A stretch of DNA of 64,000 bases from Methylocystis sp. MJC1 (GCF_026427715.1 NZ_CP107558.1:3751001-3815000), one strand, 5' to 3'. Shown: positions 25,288 through 35,925, counted from the stretch's first letter. Numbers and translations: made by a program. The notes: generated from the letters alone by a model not told the origin.

Positions 25288-26172
25288 TCAATCCTGGATG
25301 CGCATGAGCGTGCCGGTATCTCTGAACTCGATAAACTCGACGACCAACCCATCCTCAAATCTAACGAAATCGGCTAGTTCCGAACAGCCGACCCGGCCGG
25401 TGCCGCGATGGCGCCACGCCACTTGCCGGCGTCCAGCGACCCTGGCGCCCTCCGCGATCATCTCCGGAACGACCAGCGGCCATTGTTCGAAATCGACGCA
25501 GATGGCCTGAATAATGCCGAGCATCGTGTCGAGGCCTTTATGGCGGCCCGCATAGGGGATGCGCGAGCGATCGCCCACAAATTCGCAAACGATATCCGGG
25601 GAGCACCATTCTCTCAGGCGGGCGGGGTCGGGCCCGTCGGCTTCGAAACAGACGAGGCCGCGCGCCCGCTGCTCCATTTCCTCACGAGTCAAACCGGATG
25701 GCAACGGCGTCAACAGGCTTTCGAAGTTCGACAGATCGGGCGCAGCTGGCAGCGCGAGGCTATGGGCGTCGAAAAATTCGTGCATTTCGACGACGCGGCC
25801 GCCTGGACCCCAGCGCAGGAAATGAGCGGCGTCTATCGTGTAGATCTTGCTGGTGGCGTGGCGGCGCCAATCGCCCCGCCAGCGGACCGCGGCGCGATCT
25901 CCGTCGACCATGATGTCAAGGATCTCATGCTCGAGCGGAAAATAATCCTCATCCGTACGGCGGAAAAGCTGGCTCAGCGCCGGGGCCCCGTTCCAGACGT
26001 CCGGCCCGATGATTCCCTCTCGCCATGCGTTGCAATAGACAACGACCAGAGGGTCGACATAGGACGCAAAGCGCGCGTAATCGCGGCGCATGCGCAGCTC
26101 AAGCATCTCGGAGATGAGGCGACGCATGTCCGCGGCGGTCAGCCCAACCGTGCGGTTGCCCCCACTCTGCAT
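25288..26172 (-). CDS. Tandem double NTF2-like (SnoaL-type) protein, paralogue 2
   Basis: A 294-residue paralogue of the 24260-25138 product with the same two-domain layout. Shared motifs include the C-half SPDIVCEFVGDRSRIPYAGR, RRQVAWRHRGTGRVG and ELADFVRFEDGLVVEFIEFR. The two genes are in tandem with a 149-nt spacer, indicating a duplication of an already duplicated-domain gene. It could be a small-molecule isomerase/dehydratase or a binding protein; the sequence gives no substrate. It follows ilvC by about 64 nt. Confidence 0.75.
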   Translation of the reverse strand: MQSGGNRTVGLTAADMRRLISEMLELRMRRDYARFASYVDPLVVVYCNAWREGIIGPDVWNGAPALSQLFRRTDEDYFPLEHEILDIMVDGDRAAVRWRGDWRRHATSKIYTIDAAHFLRWGPGGRVVEMHEFFDAHSLALPAAPDLSNFESLLTPLPSGLTREEMEQRARGLVCFEADGPDPARLREWCSPDIVCEFVGDRSRIPYAGRHKGLDTMLGIIQAICVDFEQWPLVVPEMIAEGARVAGRRQVAWRHRGTGRVGCSELADFVRFEDGLVVEFIEFRDTGTLMRIQD

Positions 26173-26236
26173 GCCTCCTGCCCCCGTTGCGAGAAACCGG
26201 CGCGGGAGCCCCTTCCCGCGCCGGCCTTATTTTGCC

Positions 26237-27412
<1,176 letters not shown>

Positions 27413-28912
27413 TCAGTAGCTGGCGGCCACCGGCGCGGGCGCCCCGCCGCCGAAACGCCAGTTCAGTCCGACGCGGGTGACGTTGGTCCCGAAGCGGCTC
27501 GTCGAGAACGAGCCGGCGAAGGGCGCGAGGCCGAGGCCCACGGCCGGGTCGCTGACGCCGTCCAGGCTGACGTAAAGAAACTCGGTCTTCAGCGAAAGGT
27601 TCTGCGTCAGCGCATATTCGGAGCCGCCGCCAACCGTCCAGCCGACATGGGTGCGGGCGCCCGATCCGGAAAACAGCGCGCCGGCGAATTGCAAACCTGT
27701 CGTTGTGATTTCGCCATAGGCCACGCCGCCCGTGGCGTAGACCAGGGCCCGCCCCGACGCGAAGCCCAGACGCGCGCGCGTCGTGCCGAACCAGCTCATG
27801 CCGTTCGGCGTGTCGGTGAAGACGAAGCCGCCGGGAACGCCCACGGTCGTCGCCTGGTGCCAGGCCTTCACGCCGCTCCACTGCGCGTCGCTTTCGACGC
27901 CGAGGACGATTTGGTTGGCAAGTTGATAGTTGTAGCCGACCTGTCCGCCCGCGATGGCCCCGCCCGTACGGTTCGAGGCATAGGTCGAGAAGGCGAGGCC
28001 GGGTTGCCCGAAGGCCGTGACGCCCCCGACCTTGCCGCCGCCATAGCCGCCGTTCACGCCGACGTAAAAGCCGCTCCAATCCACTTCCGGCCTTTGAAAC
28101 AGCATGGCCAAAACCCCGCCCTCCGGCAGGAAGTCGCCCGCGCCGCCGAAATGGTAGTTGACGCCGGCGCGGACCATATGCGCCTGCATCAGGCCGGTCG
28201 AGAACGAGCCGACCAGCGCCGGCAGCGGCGGCGGCGTCAGGCCGACCGCGGGGGCGGAGACGCCCGGCAGTTGAAGATAGAGATACTCCGCCCGCGCCGA
28301 GAGCCGGTTCGAAAGGGAGATGTCGAGGCCGGCGCCCGCGGTCCAGCCAACATTGGTCGAGCGCCCATAGCCGGAGGTGATGAGGCCTGCGGCGAGCGCC
28401 TGCACGCCATTGACGGAAACCCCGCCATAGGCGACGCCGCCGGTCACGTAAGGAAGCAGGCGTCCAAAGGCGAAGCCGAGCCGGCCGCGCGTCGTGCCGA
28501 ACCAGTCGAGATTCTGGCGCGTATCGGCGTAAGTGAAGAGCAAGGGCGCGGAGGCGGTGGTTGTCGCCTGATGCGAGGAGCCGAGGTCGCTCCATTGCAT
28601 GTCGCTCTCGAGGCCGAGCACGAAGCCATTGGCGAATTGGTAGTCGTAGCCGACCTGCCCGCCGATGAACCAGCCGCCGCCCTGGTCGAGGGTGCGCGTC
28701 GTCGTTCCCACGAAGGGATTGGCGATGGCGACATTCGCCGAATACACCGCGCCGCCATATCCGGAGTTATAGCCAATGTGGAAACCCGTCCAGGTGAAGA
28801 GCGGCGCGGGCGGAGCCGGCGGCGGGCCCTTGCGGGAGGGAAGATCGGCGGCTTGCGCGGAAAGCACCAAGGCCCAGAACGCCACGCTCGAGAATAAAAG
28901 CTTTTTGAACAT
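27413..28912 (-). CDS. Outer-membrane protein with two tandem Omp25/31-like barrels
   Basis: A 499-residue protein. A signal peptide (LLFSSVAFWALVLSAQAAD) precedes two repeats of the same barrel: FTWTGFHIGYNSGYGGA ... FIGGQVGYDYQFANGFVLG ... LDWFGTTRGRLGFAFG, and VDWSGFYVGVNGGYGGG ... IAGGQVGYNYQLANQIVLG ... MSWFGTTRARLGFASG. Each half matches a whole eight-stranded porin-like beta-barrel of the Omp25/31 family and ends with an aromatic-terminated strand (VRAGVNYHFGG; GLNWRFGG). Single-barrel members are about 220-280 residues, so this is an internal duplication. Its role is probably structural or surface; no substrate is inferred. Confidence 0.88.
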   Translation of the reverse strand: MFKKLLFSSVAFWALVLSAQAADLPSRKGPPPAPPAPLFTWTGFHIGYNSGYGGAVYSANVAIANPFVGTTTRTLDQGGGWFIGGQVGYDYQFANGFVLGLESDMQWSDLGSSHQATTTASAPLLFTYADTRQNLDWFGTTRGRLGFAFGRLLPYVTGGVAYGGVSVNGVQALAAGLITSGYGRSTNVGWTAGAGLDISLSNRLSARAEYLYLQLPGVSAPAVGLTPPPLPALVGSFSTGLMQAHMVRAGVNYHFGGAGDFLPEGGVLAMLFQRPEVDWSGFYVGVNGGYGGGKVGGVTAFGQPGLAFSTYASNRTGGAIAGGQVGYNYQLANQIVLGVESDAQWSGVKAWHQATTVGVPGGFVFTDTPNGMSWFGTTRARLGFASGRALVYATGGVAYGEITTTGLQFAGALFSGSGARTHVGWTVGGGSEYALTQNLSLKTEFLYVSLDGVSDPAVGLGLAPFAGSFSTSRFGTNVTRVGLNWRFGGGAPAPVAASY

Positions 28913-29081
28913 TCGGGCGCTCCTTGCCGGGCTGCATTGGCGGCAGTCCTACGTCCAGAATGATCAAGGATGGTAAAGCGTCAACGAGCGGCCTCCCGCC
29001 AAGCTTCGACGCCAAGCGCATTTCCGCAGGTCTGTGTCATTTGCGCAACGAGGCCGGTTCGGCCGAGCGTGAGGCCAGCGC

Positions 29082-29633
29082 TCAGATCGGCTCTGGCCCG
29101 CGCGAAATAGCAGCGACGCCGGTGCGCGAGACCTCGACCAGCCCGATCGGACGCATGAGATCGATGAATTCGTCGATCTTCTCGGGCCTGCCCGTCAACT
29201 CGAAGATGAAGCTCTCGGTCGTCGCGTCGACCACACGGGCGCGGAAGGCTTCGGCAAGCTGCAGCGCATCGTTGCGATTGTCGCCGCGGCCGCGCACCTT
29301 GACCATCGCCAGCTCGCGCTCCAGCGAACGCTTGGTAAGGGTGAGGTCCGTCACCTGCCGCACGGGGACAATGCGCTCCAGCTGGTGATGAATCTGCTCG
29401 ATCGTCTCGGGAGCGCCGGAGGTGACGATGGTGATGCGCGAGCGGTGATCGGCATGGGCCACCTCGGCGACGGTAAGGCTCTCGATATTATAGCCGCGCC
29501 CAGAGAACAGGCCCACGACGCGGGCAAGCACGCCCGGCTCATTGTCGACGAGCACGGAAAGCGTGTGCGATTCGATCTTGGAGTTGGGCGTCGCCGCGGA
29601 ATAGGGGGACGGCGGGGAAGCTGGAGCGTTCAT
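29082..29633 (-). CDS. ilvH: Acetolactate synthase small (regulatory) subunit
   Basis: A 183-residue ACT-domain regulatory subunit giving valine feedback control of acetolactate synthase. SHTLSVLVDNEPGVLARVVG and LFSGRGYNIESLTVAEVAHA are the ACT signature. The second domain includes VVDATTESFIFELTGRPEKI. Start at MNAPASPPSPY with a proline-rich extension before the ACT domain. It is 129 nt after ilvB, with a palindromic repeat in between. Confidence 0.95.
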   Translation of the reverse strand: MNAPASPPSPYSAATPNSKIESHTLSVLVDNEPGVLARVVGLFSGRGYNIESLTVAEVAHADHRSRITIVTSGAPETIEQIHHQLERIVPVRQVTDLTLTKRSLERELAMVKVRGRGDNRNDALQLAEAFRARVVDATTESFIFELTGRPEKIDEFIDLMRPIGLVEVSRTGVAAISRGPEPI

Positions 29634-29658
29634 GGGTGTCGGCCTGTTCAGCAACCGT

Positions 29659-29730
29659 CGTCATTGCGAGCCGAAGGCGAAGCAATCCAGAAAGCCACAC
29701 TGGATTGCTTCGCTGCGCGCGCAATGACGG
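29659..29730. repeat. Intergenic palindromic repeat, family A, copy 2
   Basis: GTCATTGCGAGCCGAAGGCG and the inverted CTGCGCGCGCAATGACGG enclose CAATCCAG/CTGGATTGC. It sits inside the ilvB-ilvH operon. Confidence 0.85.
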
Positions 29731-29762
29731 CGCAAATTACGGGGCAGCGAAGCGCGTCGAAT

Positions 29763-31535
29763 TTAAACCAGCATCTTGCCCTTTTCGTCGATGATCGCGC
29801 CGATGTCGACGCCCGCGTCGTCCGAGAGATCGGCGAGCAGCATATCGTTGTGCGCCTTGCCCGAGGGGATCATCGGGAAGCAATTCTCGACCTTGTCGAC
29901 GAGGCAGTCGAAGAGCACCGGCCCGTCATAGTCGATCATCTCCTGGATGGCGGCGTCGAGCAGCTTCGGATCAGAGCAACGGATGCCCTTGGCCCCGAAG
30001 GCTTCGGCGAGCTTCACGAAATCCGGCAGCGCTTCCGAATAGCTGTGCGAATAGCGCCCGCCATGCAGCAGCTCCTGCCACTGGCGCACCATGCCCATAT
30101 ATTCGTTGTTGAGGATGAAGACCTTCACCGGCAGGCGGAACTGAATCGCCGTCGAGAGCTCCTGAATGTTCATCAGGATCGAGGCCTCGCCCGCAATGTC
30201 GATGACGAGCGCGCTGGGATGGGCGAGCTGCGCGCCGATGGCGGCGGGCAGACCATAGCCCATGGTGCCGAGCCCCCCGGAGGTCATCCAGCGGTTCGGC
30301 TCCTCGAAGTGGTAATGCTGCGCGGCCCACATCTGATGCTGGCCGACCTCGGTCGTGACGTAAGAGTCGCGGTCCTTGGTCAGCGCATAGAGACGCTGCA
30401 CGGCGTATTGCGGCTTGATGGTCGTGTCGGAATTGCGGAAGGCGAGCGATTTCTTCTCTCGCCATTTCTCGATCTGCGACCACCATTGATCGAGCGGCTG
30501 CTTGTCGGCGTGCATCGCCTCGGCGCGCCAGATGCGCACCATGGCTTCGAGCACATGGGCGCAATCGCCAACAATGGCGAGATCGACCTTGACGTTCTTG
30601 TTGATCGACGAGCGGTCGATGTCGATGTGGATTTTTTTCGAGCCCGGCGAGAAGGCGTCGAGCCGCCCGGTGATGCGGTCGTCGAAGCGTGAGCCGACCG
30701 CGATCATCAGATCGCAATCATGCATGGCGTTATTGGCTTCATAAGTGCCATGCATGCCGAGCATGCCGAGCCAGTTCTGGCCGGAACCGGGATAGGCGCC
30801 GAGACCCATCAGCGTCGAGGTGATCGGAAAGCCCGTGAGGCTCACCAATTCGCGCAGCAGGGTCGAGGCCGAAGGGCCGGAATTGATGACGCCGCCGCCG
30901 GTGTAGAAGATCGGCCGCTTGGCGGCCGCCATCATCTTCACCGCCTCGCGGATCGCGTCCATATCGGCGTCGAGCTTGGGCTGATAGGTCTTGTGCTGCG
31001 CGACGCGCGGCGCCGAATATTCGCCGCGCGCGAATTGCACGTCTTTGGGAATGTCGATGACCACCGGGCCGGGACGGCCCGAGGTCGCGACATAAAAGGC
31101 CTCGTGCAGAATACGCGGCAGGTCCGCAATGTTCTTCACGAGATAATTATGCTTGGTGCAGTGGCGCGTGATGCCGACCGTGTCGCATTCCTGGAAGGCG
31201 TCGGAGCCGATGAGATGCGTCGGCACCTGGCCGGTGATGCAGACGAGCGGGATCGAATCCATCAGCGCGTCGGTGAGGCCGGTGATCGTGTTGGTGGCGC
31301 CAGGGCCCGAGGTGACGAGCAGCACGCCGACCTTGCCGGAGGAGCGCGCATAGCCCTCGGCCGCATGGGCGGCGCCCTGCTCGTGACGCACGAGAATATG
31401 CTTCACCTGCTCCTGATGAAAAAGAACGTCGTAAATCGGAAGGACCGCGCCGCCGGGGTAGCCGAAGAGAATCTCGACGCCCTGATCCTTCAGGGCCTCG
31501 ACCACCATTTCTGCGCCGGTCATTTCCTTCGACAT
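29763..31535 (-). CDS. ilvB: Acetolactate synthase large (catalytic) subunit
   Basis: A 590-residue ThDP/FAD enzyme condensing two pyruvates to acetolactate or pyruvate plus 2-ketobutyrate. Motifs: [15 protein letters not shown] (N-terminal Pyr domain with the activating Glu in [16 protein letters not shown]), FQECDTVGI, and the ThDP-binding GDG-like region [16 protein letters not shown] plus [12 protein letters not shown] in the PP domain. Start at MSKEMTGAE. Expression is probably controlled by the attenuator 30-140 nt upstream. Confidence 0.97.
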   Translation of the reverse strand: MSKEMTGAEMVVEALKDQGVEILFGYPGGAVLPIYDVLFHQEQVKHILVRHEQGAAHAAEGYARSSGKVGVLLVTSGPGATNTITGLTDALMDSIPLVCITGQVPTHLIGSDAFQECDTVGITRHCTKHNYLVKNIADLPRILHEAFYVATSGRPGPVVIDIPKDVQFARGEYSAPRVAQHKTYQPKLDADMDAIREAVKMMAAAKRPIFYTGGGVINSGPSASTLLRELVSLTGFPITSTLMGLGAYPGSGQNWLGMLGMHGTYEANNAMHDCDLMIAVGSRFDDRITGRLDAFSPGSKKIHIDIDRSSINKNVKVDLAIVGDCAHVLEAMVRIWRAEAMHADKQPLDQWWSQIEKWREKKSLAFRNSDTTIKPQYAVQRLYALTKDRDSYVTTEVGQHQMWAAQHYHFEEPNRWMTSGGLGTMGYGLPAAIGAQLAHPSALVIDIAGEASILMNIQELSTAIQFRLPVKVFILNNEYMGMVRQWQELLHGGRYSHSYSEALPDFVKLAEAFGAKGIRCSDPKLLDAAIQEMIDYDGPVLFDCLVDKVENCFPMIPSGKAHNDMLLADLSDDAGVDIGAIIDEKGKMLV

Positions 31536-31568
31536 GGTCATTTTTCCGTTTCAACTCAGCGGCGGGCA

Positions 31569-31594
31569 ATAAAAAAGGCCCTCTCCGGGGCCTT
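31569..31594 (-). terminator. ilv attenuator terminator
   Basis: On the minus strand AAGGCCCC-GGAGA-GGGCCTTTTTTA is an intrinsic terminator 34 nt before the ilvB start, upstream of the gene it would control. The 3' arm GGGCCT is also complementary to AGGCCC at 31620-31625, next to the leader-peptide stop, giving a possible antiterminator. Confidence 0.75.
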
Positions 31595-31623
31595 GGGTCA
31601 AGCGCCATTGGCGGAGTGCGGGC

Positions 31624-31674
31624 CTAGTCCCGCTCCGTCTCCGGCGCCACATCTACTACGAGAAGACCGCGCAT
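31624..31674 (-). CDS. ilv operon leader peptide (16 aa)
   Basis: Short frame MRGLLVVDVAPETERD with consecutive Leu-Leu-Val-Val codons and a further Val, ending in TAG 30 nt before the terminator hairpin. Regulatory Leu/Val codon runs followed by a rho-independent terminator are the hallmark of ribosome-mediated attenuation of ilv operons. A purine-rich site (AGGCGGGG) precedes the ATG. Confidence 0.72.
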   Translation of the reverse strand: MRGLLVVDVAPETERD

Positions 31675-31705
31675 CGCGCCCCGCCTATCTTGATCTAGCG
31701 CGCAG

Positions 31706-31734
31706 AGGTTAAGGGAGGCGCGGGAGAGAATCAA
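31706..31734 (-). promoter_or_regulatory. Putative ilvB promoter
   Basis: Minus-strand TTGATT (31729-31734) and TAACCT (31706-31711) are separated by 17 nt, placing the transcript start about 25 nt before the leader-peptide ATG. Confidence 0.45.
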
Positions 31735-31776
31735 GCCGGATAGCGGGCGCATTTATCGTCCAATGGAGCCCTCGCC

Positions 31777-31810
31777 CGTCATTGCGAGCGAAGCGAAGCA
31801 ATCCATGGGC
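31777..31810. repeat. Family A repeat, copy 3 (right arm degenerate)
   Basis: CGTCATTGCGAGCGAAGCGA followed by AGCAATCCATG. The inverted partner downstream is eroded. Confidence 0.7.
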
Positions 31811-31859
31811 GGCAACCGCCGCAGTGGGTTGCTGCCTCGGCTCCGCGGCGGCCAGATCG

Positions 31860-32477
31860 TCACGCCCCTTCCGCCGCGAGAACGTTCTTCACGGCCGGGT
31901 CCGCGGCCATCATGTCGTGATGGGCCCGTACGGACGGAAATTCCGAAAGCCCGTCGTCCAGCATGCTTTGCGCCCAGCGCTCCATGGGGAAGATATAGGC
32001 GTCGAGATAGCTGCGCCGTTCGCTCAGGAAAAAGCGCCGGCCCGCCAGATGCGCGTCGACGAGCGCGAATTTCTTATGCGCCAGCGCTTTCGCCGCCTCG
32101 CGAATAGCGTCGAAGGCCTCCTTCTCCCGCGCCCGCGTGTAGCGATTCGGCACGAAGAGCGGGAAGAAGGCGGGGTGGAGATCGCCCGTGATGAAAAAAC
32201 TCCAGCGGTCGGCCTCTGCCTCCTCCCGCGCCGAGCCATGGATGGCGAGGCCCGCCTTGGGAGAGCGCAAGGAGAGGTAGCGCAGGATCGCTGCGTCCTG
32301 GGTCAAAATCCAGCCCTCGCCATCGTCGAGCGCGGGCACGGCGCCGGCAGGGTTGATCTTGAGATAGTCCTTGTCGCCGAACGCAACTTCCTTCGTCGCA
32401 TAGGGCTCGCCGATCCATTCGAGAACAATATGGGCGGCAAGCGAGCAGGCGCCGGGATGGTAGTAGAGCGTGAACAT
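31860..32477 (-). CDS. Glutathione S-transferase family protein
   Basis: A 205-residue cytosolic GST. The N-terminal thioredoxin-like domain is MFTLYYHPGACSLAAHIVLE with the GSH-site VPALDDGEGWILTQDAAILR; the C-terminal helical domain has ADRWSFFITGDLHPAFFPLF and ERRSYLDAYIF. The YYHPGACSLAAHIVL motif is that of beta-class bacterial GSTs. The start at 32477 is set by this motif. Confidence 0.9.
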   Translation of the reverse strand: MFTLYYHPGACSLAAHIVLEWIGEPYATKEVAFGDKDYLKINPAGAVPALDDGEGWILTQDAAILRYLSLRSPKAGLAIHGSAREEAEADRWSFFITGDLHPAFFPLFVPNRYTRAREKEAFDAIREAAKALAHKKFALVDAHLAGRRFFLSERRSYLDAYIFPMERWAQSMLDDGLSEFPSVRAHHDMMAADPAVKNVLAAEGA

Positions 32478-32557
32478 GGCCGGGGCTCCTTTAGGAGACG
32501 CCCATTCAAATAGTGCGGCCCGCTTCCCGGCCGACACACTGGCCTCCGGGCCCGTCG

Positions 32558-33001
32558 TCAGCGGCTGGCGTAACGGGCGGGAGAGCTGACGATCGAAATG
32601 CTCGCGCCTTCGTTCTGGACCATTTCATACAGCATCTTGGCGTGCTCCGGAGAGAGACGGACGCAGCCGTGAGAGGCGGGCGTGCCGAGCGCGGACAGCG
32701 CGTAAGTGCCGTGAATGGCGTAGCCGCCGCGAAAGAAGATCGAATAGGGCATCGGCGAGTTGTGGTATTTTTTCGAGTAATGCATTCGCTCCATGCCGAT
32801 CGGCGCGAAATGACCGTGCGGCGTCGTGAAGCCGGCGCGCGCCGTGGAGACCGGCCAGTCGTAAGAGCCCGTGGCGGATTCGACGTGCATGTTCTGCGTC
32901 GTGAGATCGACGTCGATGACGACTTCGGCCTTGGCCGCAGCGGTGAAGGCAAAAACGGAAAGAGCGCCGGCGACGAGCGCGCAATTGAGAGATTTTTTCA
33001 T
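32558..33001 (-). CDS. Periplasmic L,D-transpeptidase (YkuD)
   Basis: A 147-residue exported protein (signal NCALVAGALSVFAFTAAAKA). The YkuD catalytic motif is present: YAIHGTYALSALGTPASHGC with VRLS following, where Cys in SHGCVRL is the nucleophile. Such enzymes make 3-3 peptidoglycan crosslinks or attach proteins to peptidoglycan. A single domain without LysM or other binding modules. Confidence 0.92.
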   Translation of the reverse strand: MKKSLNCALVAGALSVFAFTAAAKAEVVIDVDLTTQNMHVESATGSYDWPVSTARAGFTTPHGHFAPIGMERMHYSKKYHNSPMPYSIFFRGGYAIHGTYALSALGTPASHGCVRLSPEHAKMLYEMVQNEGASISIVSSPARYASR

Positions 33002-33154
33002 TGTCGTGTCCCCCTTGGCGGCGGTTCCCCTCGAACCGATGACGCCAAATTAGGAGGAAGACGCTCGGGCCTCTGTGCGGCAATGCACGCAGCCGGCACG
33101 GCCGTTTTCAGTGGAAGGCGGTCACGCCGGATCGGTTGGCCGGCTGTAGGGTTC

Positions 33155-33766
33155 TCACCCCTTGGCCTTCACGACCGCCGCCGCCATCACCCCCTGCACC
33201 GCGCCCTCTAAGACAGTGGCGGGGTCGGCCGTTTTCGCGGGATCGAAATGGCCCGAGATGGTCAGCATGGCGACGCCATGCGCCGCCGCCCAGATTTGTA
33301 GCGCGACATGGCGCGCGCCCTGCGCCGGCGCGCCGGCCGCCTGCAGCCAGGCCACGGCGGCGCGCCACAGGATTTCGAGCGCGTGATCGGCCGCGCCGCC
33401 CGCCTGCGGATCAGCGAGCGTCGCCGCCTGGCCGAACATCGCGGCGTAGAGGCCCGGTTCCTCGCGGGCGAATTTGAGATAGGCCGCGCACATGGCGCGC
33501 GTGGCGGATTGGGCGTCCGGCCGGCCCTCGTCCCAGGCCGCCTCGATCCGCGCGCCGAAGGTCTCGAACCCCTGGCGGGCGAGCTCGGCGAGCAGCGCGT
33601 CGCGGCCGCTAAAATGCCGGTAAGGGGCAGCGGGGGTGACGCCCGCGCGGCGGGCGGCTTCCGTCAAGGTGAGGGCGGAAGGGCCGCCCTCGGCCAATAT
33701 CTCGATCGCCGCATCCACCAGCGCCTGCTTGAGGGAACCGTGATGGTAGCGGCGTTTTACATGCAT
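33155..33766 (-). CDS. TetR/AcrR-family transcriptional regulator
   Basis: A 203-residue regulator. The N-terminal helix-turn-helix is ALTLTEAARRAGVTPAAPYR followed by HFSGRDALLAEL. The C-terminal domain (YLKFAREEPGLYAAMFGQAA) is of the TetR_C_13/WHG type. The ligand and targets are unknown; it is divergent from no obvious efflux gene. Confidence 0.92.
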   Translation of the reverse strand: MHVKRRYHHGSLKQALVDAAIEILAEGGPSALTLTEAARRAGVTPAAPYRHFSGRDALLAELARQGFETFGARIEAAWDEGRPDAQSATRAMCAAYLKFAREEPGLYAAMFGQAATLADPQAGGAADHALEILWRAAVAWLQAAGAPAQGARHVALQIWAAAHGVAMLTISGHFDPAKTADPATVLEGAVQGVMAAAVVKAKG

Positions 33767-33849
33767 GGGGTTCGCTCAACAGGCGGGGCTCCGTATCGGA
33801 GCATGTCTTTCGCCGGGGCAACCCCGTCCGGGCGCCGGTCGTGAGCTTA

Positions 33850-33976
33850 TCCCTCCCCTTTACGGGGAGGGTGGCGCGCGAAGCGCGACGGGTGGGGTAA
33901 GGCCCCAACCGCTGCCGTCGTTGCGTGAACCCCACCCGGCGGCCTTTGGCCGCCGACCTCCCCGTAAAGGGGAGGT
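33850..33976. repeat. Intergenic palindromic repeat, family B
   Basis: Outer arms CCTCCCCTTTACGGGGAGG and CCTCCCCGTAAAGGGGAGG, each nearly self-complementary, frame inner arms GGTGGGGT / CCCCACC and a GGCGGCCTTTGGCCGCC hairpin. Only one copy occurs in this window. Confidence 0.75.
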
Positions 33977-34010
33977 ATGGGGATCAACGACGCTGGACCG
34001 CTAACCGGTC

Positions 34011-34757
34011 TCAGCCCGCGAGCTTCGCCATCAGCGCGTCCGAAATCTCGAAATTCGCGTAGACGTTCTGCACGTCGTCATTGTCTTCGAGCGTGCCGAC
34101 GAGCTTCAGGATCTTCTCGCCCGCCTCGTCATCGACCTTGATCGTATTTTGCGGCCGCCAGACCAGAGCGGCCTTCTTCGGCTCGCCGAATTTGTCTTCC
34201 AGCGCCTTGGCGACGTCGCGCAGGCTTTCGACCGAGGTGATGATCTCATGCGATTCGTCGGTGGAGGAGACGTCGTCGGCGCCGGCCTCGATCGCGGCCT
34301 CCATCATGGCGTCCTCGGAGGCGACCTTCTTGTCGAATTCGATCAGGCCGACGCGGTCGAACATGAAGGACACCGCGCCCGTTTCGGCAAGCGCCCCGCC
34401 CGCCTTGGTGAAATAGGAGCGCACCTCGCCCGCCGTGCGGTTGCGATTGTCGGTCAGCGCCTCGATGATAACGGCGACGCCGCCGGGGGCGTAGCCCTCG
34501 TAGCGCACCTCGTCATAGTTCTCCGAATCGGCGCCCGAGGCCTTCTTGATCGCGCGGTCGATATTGTCTTTGGGCATATTCTCGGCCCTGGCCGCGAGAA
34601 CGGCGGCGCGCAGCCGGGCGTTCATATTGGGGTCGGGGAGCCCCATCTTGGCGGCGACGGTGATTTCGCGGGCGAGCTTGGAGAAGAGCTTGGAGCGGAT
34701 TGCGTCCTGCTTGCCCTTCTTGTGCATAATGTTCTTGAACTGACTATGCCCGGCCAT
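34011..34757 (-). CDS. yebC: YebC/PmpR family protein
   Basis: A 248-residue member of the YebC family of translation/transcription factors. The canonical start [20 protein letters not shown] fixes the initiation codon. Conserved [36 protein letters not shown] and [14 protein letters not shown] are present. YebC proteins have been linked to ribosome rescue at proline runs and to DNA binding; I cannot choose between these. Confidence 0.95.
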   Translation of the reverse strand: MAGHSQFKNIMHKKGKQDAIRSKLFSKLAREITVAAKMGLPDPNMNARLRAAVLAARAENMPKDNIDRAIKKASGADSENYDEVRYEGYAPGGVAVIIEALTDNRNRTAGEVRSYFTKAGGALAETGAVSFMFDRVGLIEFDKKVASEDAMMEAAIEAGADDVSSTDESHEIITSVESLRDVAKALEDKFGEPKKAALVWRPQNTIKVDDEAGEKILKLVGTLEDNDDVQNVYANFEISDALMAKLAG

Positions 34758-34851
34758 CGTCCTTCGCCCTTGCGTCCATCTTTCTTCGCCTCTAGCGGCG
34801 TCCGGGCCGTCTATACCTCCCGGCGCAACGGAAATAAAGAAAGGCCGTGGC

Positions 34852-35805
34852 ATGAGCGGGATTGACCACATCGGCGGCAAAGCGCCCTCCCCACCCGATC
34901 CCTTCCGGCGCCGTGAGCCGCTCCCGGAAGAGCGGCCGAAACCCGTCGACGACGATCCCCAAGCGGCGCAGCGCGTCGCGACCCTGCTCGCGAGCCCGGC
35001 CTATCGAGAGGCTGACTCCGACATAGATTTCCTCGCCACCGGCGACGCGCGCGGGCCGAGGCTCGGGCTGGATTATCTGAAGGCCGAGATGCTGCTGCAG
35101 CGGCACGGCGTCACCGACGCCATCGTGGTCTGGGGCTCCACACGAATTGTCGAGCTCAAGGCGGCGCGGCAACAGCTTGCGCAGGCCGAGGCGGAAGCAG
35201 CGGCGCGGCCCGATGACCCGGAATCCGCCCGCCGCGTCAAGACCGCCCTGCGCATCGCGGAGAAGGCGCGCTTTTATGACATTGCGCAGGCGTTCGGCGG
35301 GATCGTGGGCGCGGCCGGGGAGCTTCCCGGCGAGCGGCGCCTCGCCATCGTCACGGGCGGCGGGCCGGGAATCATGGAGGCGGCCAATCGCGGCGCATTC
35401 GACGCGGGGGCCAAGACCGTCGGGCTCAATATCGCCCTGCCCCGAGAGCAATATCCCAACCCCTACATCACCCCGGAGCTTTGCTTTCGCTTTCATTATT
35501 TCGCGATGCGCAAACTGCATTTCGTTCTGCGCGCCCGGGCGCTCGTCGCCTTCCCCGGCGGCTATGGGACGCTCGACGAAGTCTTCGAGACGCTCACCCT
35601 GGCGCAGACCCGCGTATTGAAGCCGCTGCCCGTCGTTCTCGTCGGCGAAGCCTATTGGCGGCGCGTGTTCGATCCGGATTTCCTGGTCGAGGAAGGCGTT
35701 ATCGCCCCGGAAGACCGCTCTTTATTCTGGTACGCGGAGACCGCGCAGGAGATTTGGGACGGAATTTTGCGCTGGTGGGAAAAGGCTGGCCAACCGCTGA
35801 TTTAG
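34852..35805 (+). CDS. LOG-family (TIGR00730-like) nucleotide-binding protein
   Basis: A 317-residue protein. The LOG signature is visible as [20 protein letters not shown] and [20 protein letters not shown], with the PGGxGTxxE phosphoribohydrolase motif. The N-terminal 80 residues are an extension rich in charged residues, then [12 protein letters not shown] proteins hydrolyse nucleoside monophosphates, notably cytokinin nucleotides; in bacteria the physiological role is often unclear. Divergent from yebC. Confidence 0.88.
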   Translation: MSGIDHIGGKAPSPPDPFRRREPLPEERPKPVDDDPQAAQRVATLLASPAYREADSDIDFLATGDARGPRLGLDYLKAEMLLQRHGVTDAIVVWGSTRIVELKAARQQLAQAEAEAAARPDDPESARRVKTALRIAEKARFYDIAQAFGGIVGAAGELPGERRLAIVTGGGPGIMEAANRGAFDAGAKTVGLNIALPREQYPNPYITPELCFRFHYFAMRKLHFVLRARALVAFPGGYGTLDEVFETLTLAQTRVLKPLPVVLVGEAYWRRVFDPDFLVEEGVIAPEDRSLFWYAETAQEIWDGILRWWEKAGQPLI

Positions 35806-35925
35806 GCAATTTGGGCGACTTCCGGGGACGCGAGCCCGGGGCTCCGCGTCATTGTATCGCCGCAGCTCGATCCCTATCTGTCGGGCGGCGCGGCGCAGCG
35901 CCGCCCGTTTGAATGGAGATGACAG

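Noticed and set aside
33850..33976. CRISPR array
   Set aside because: The repeats are two inverted copies with internal hairpins, not direct repeats with unique spacers; no cas genes in the window.
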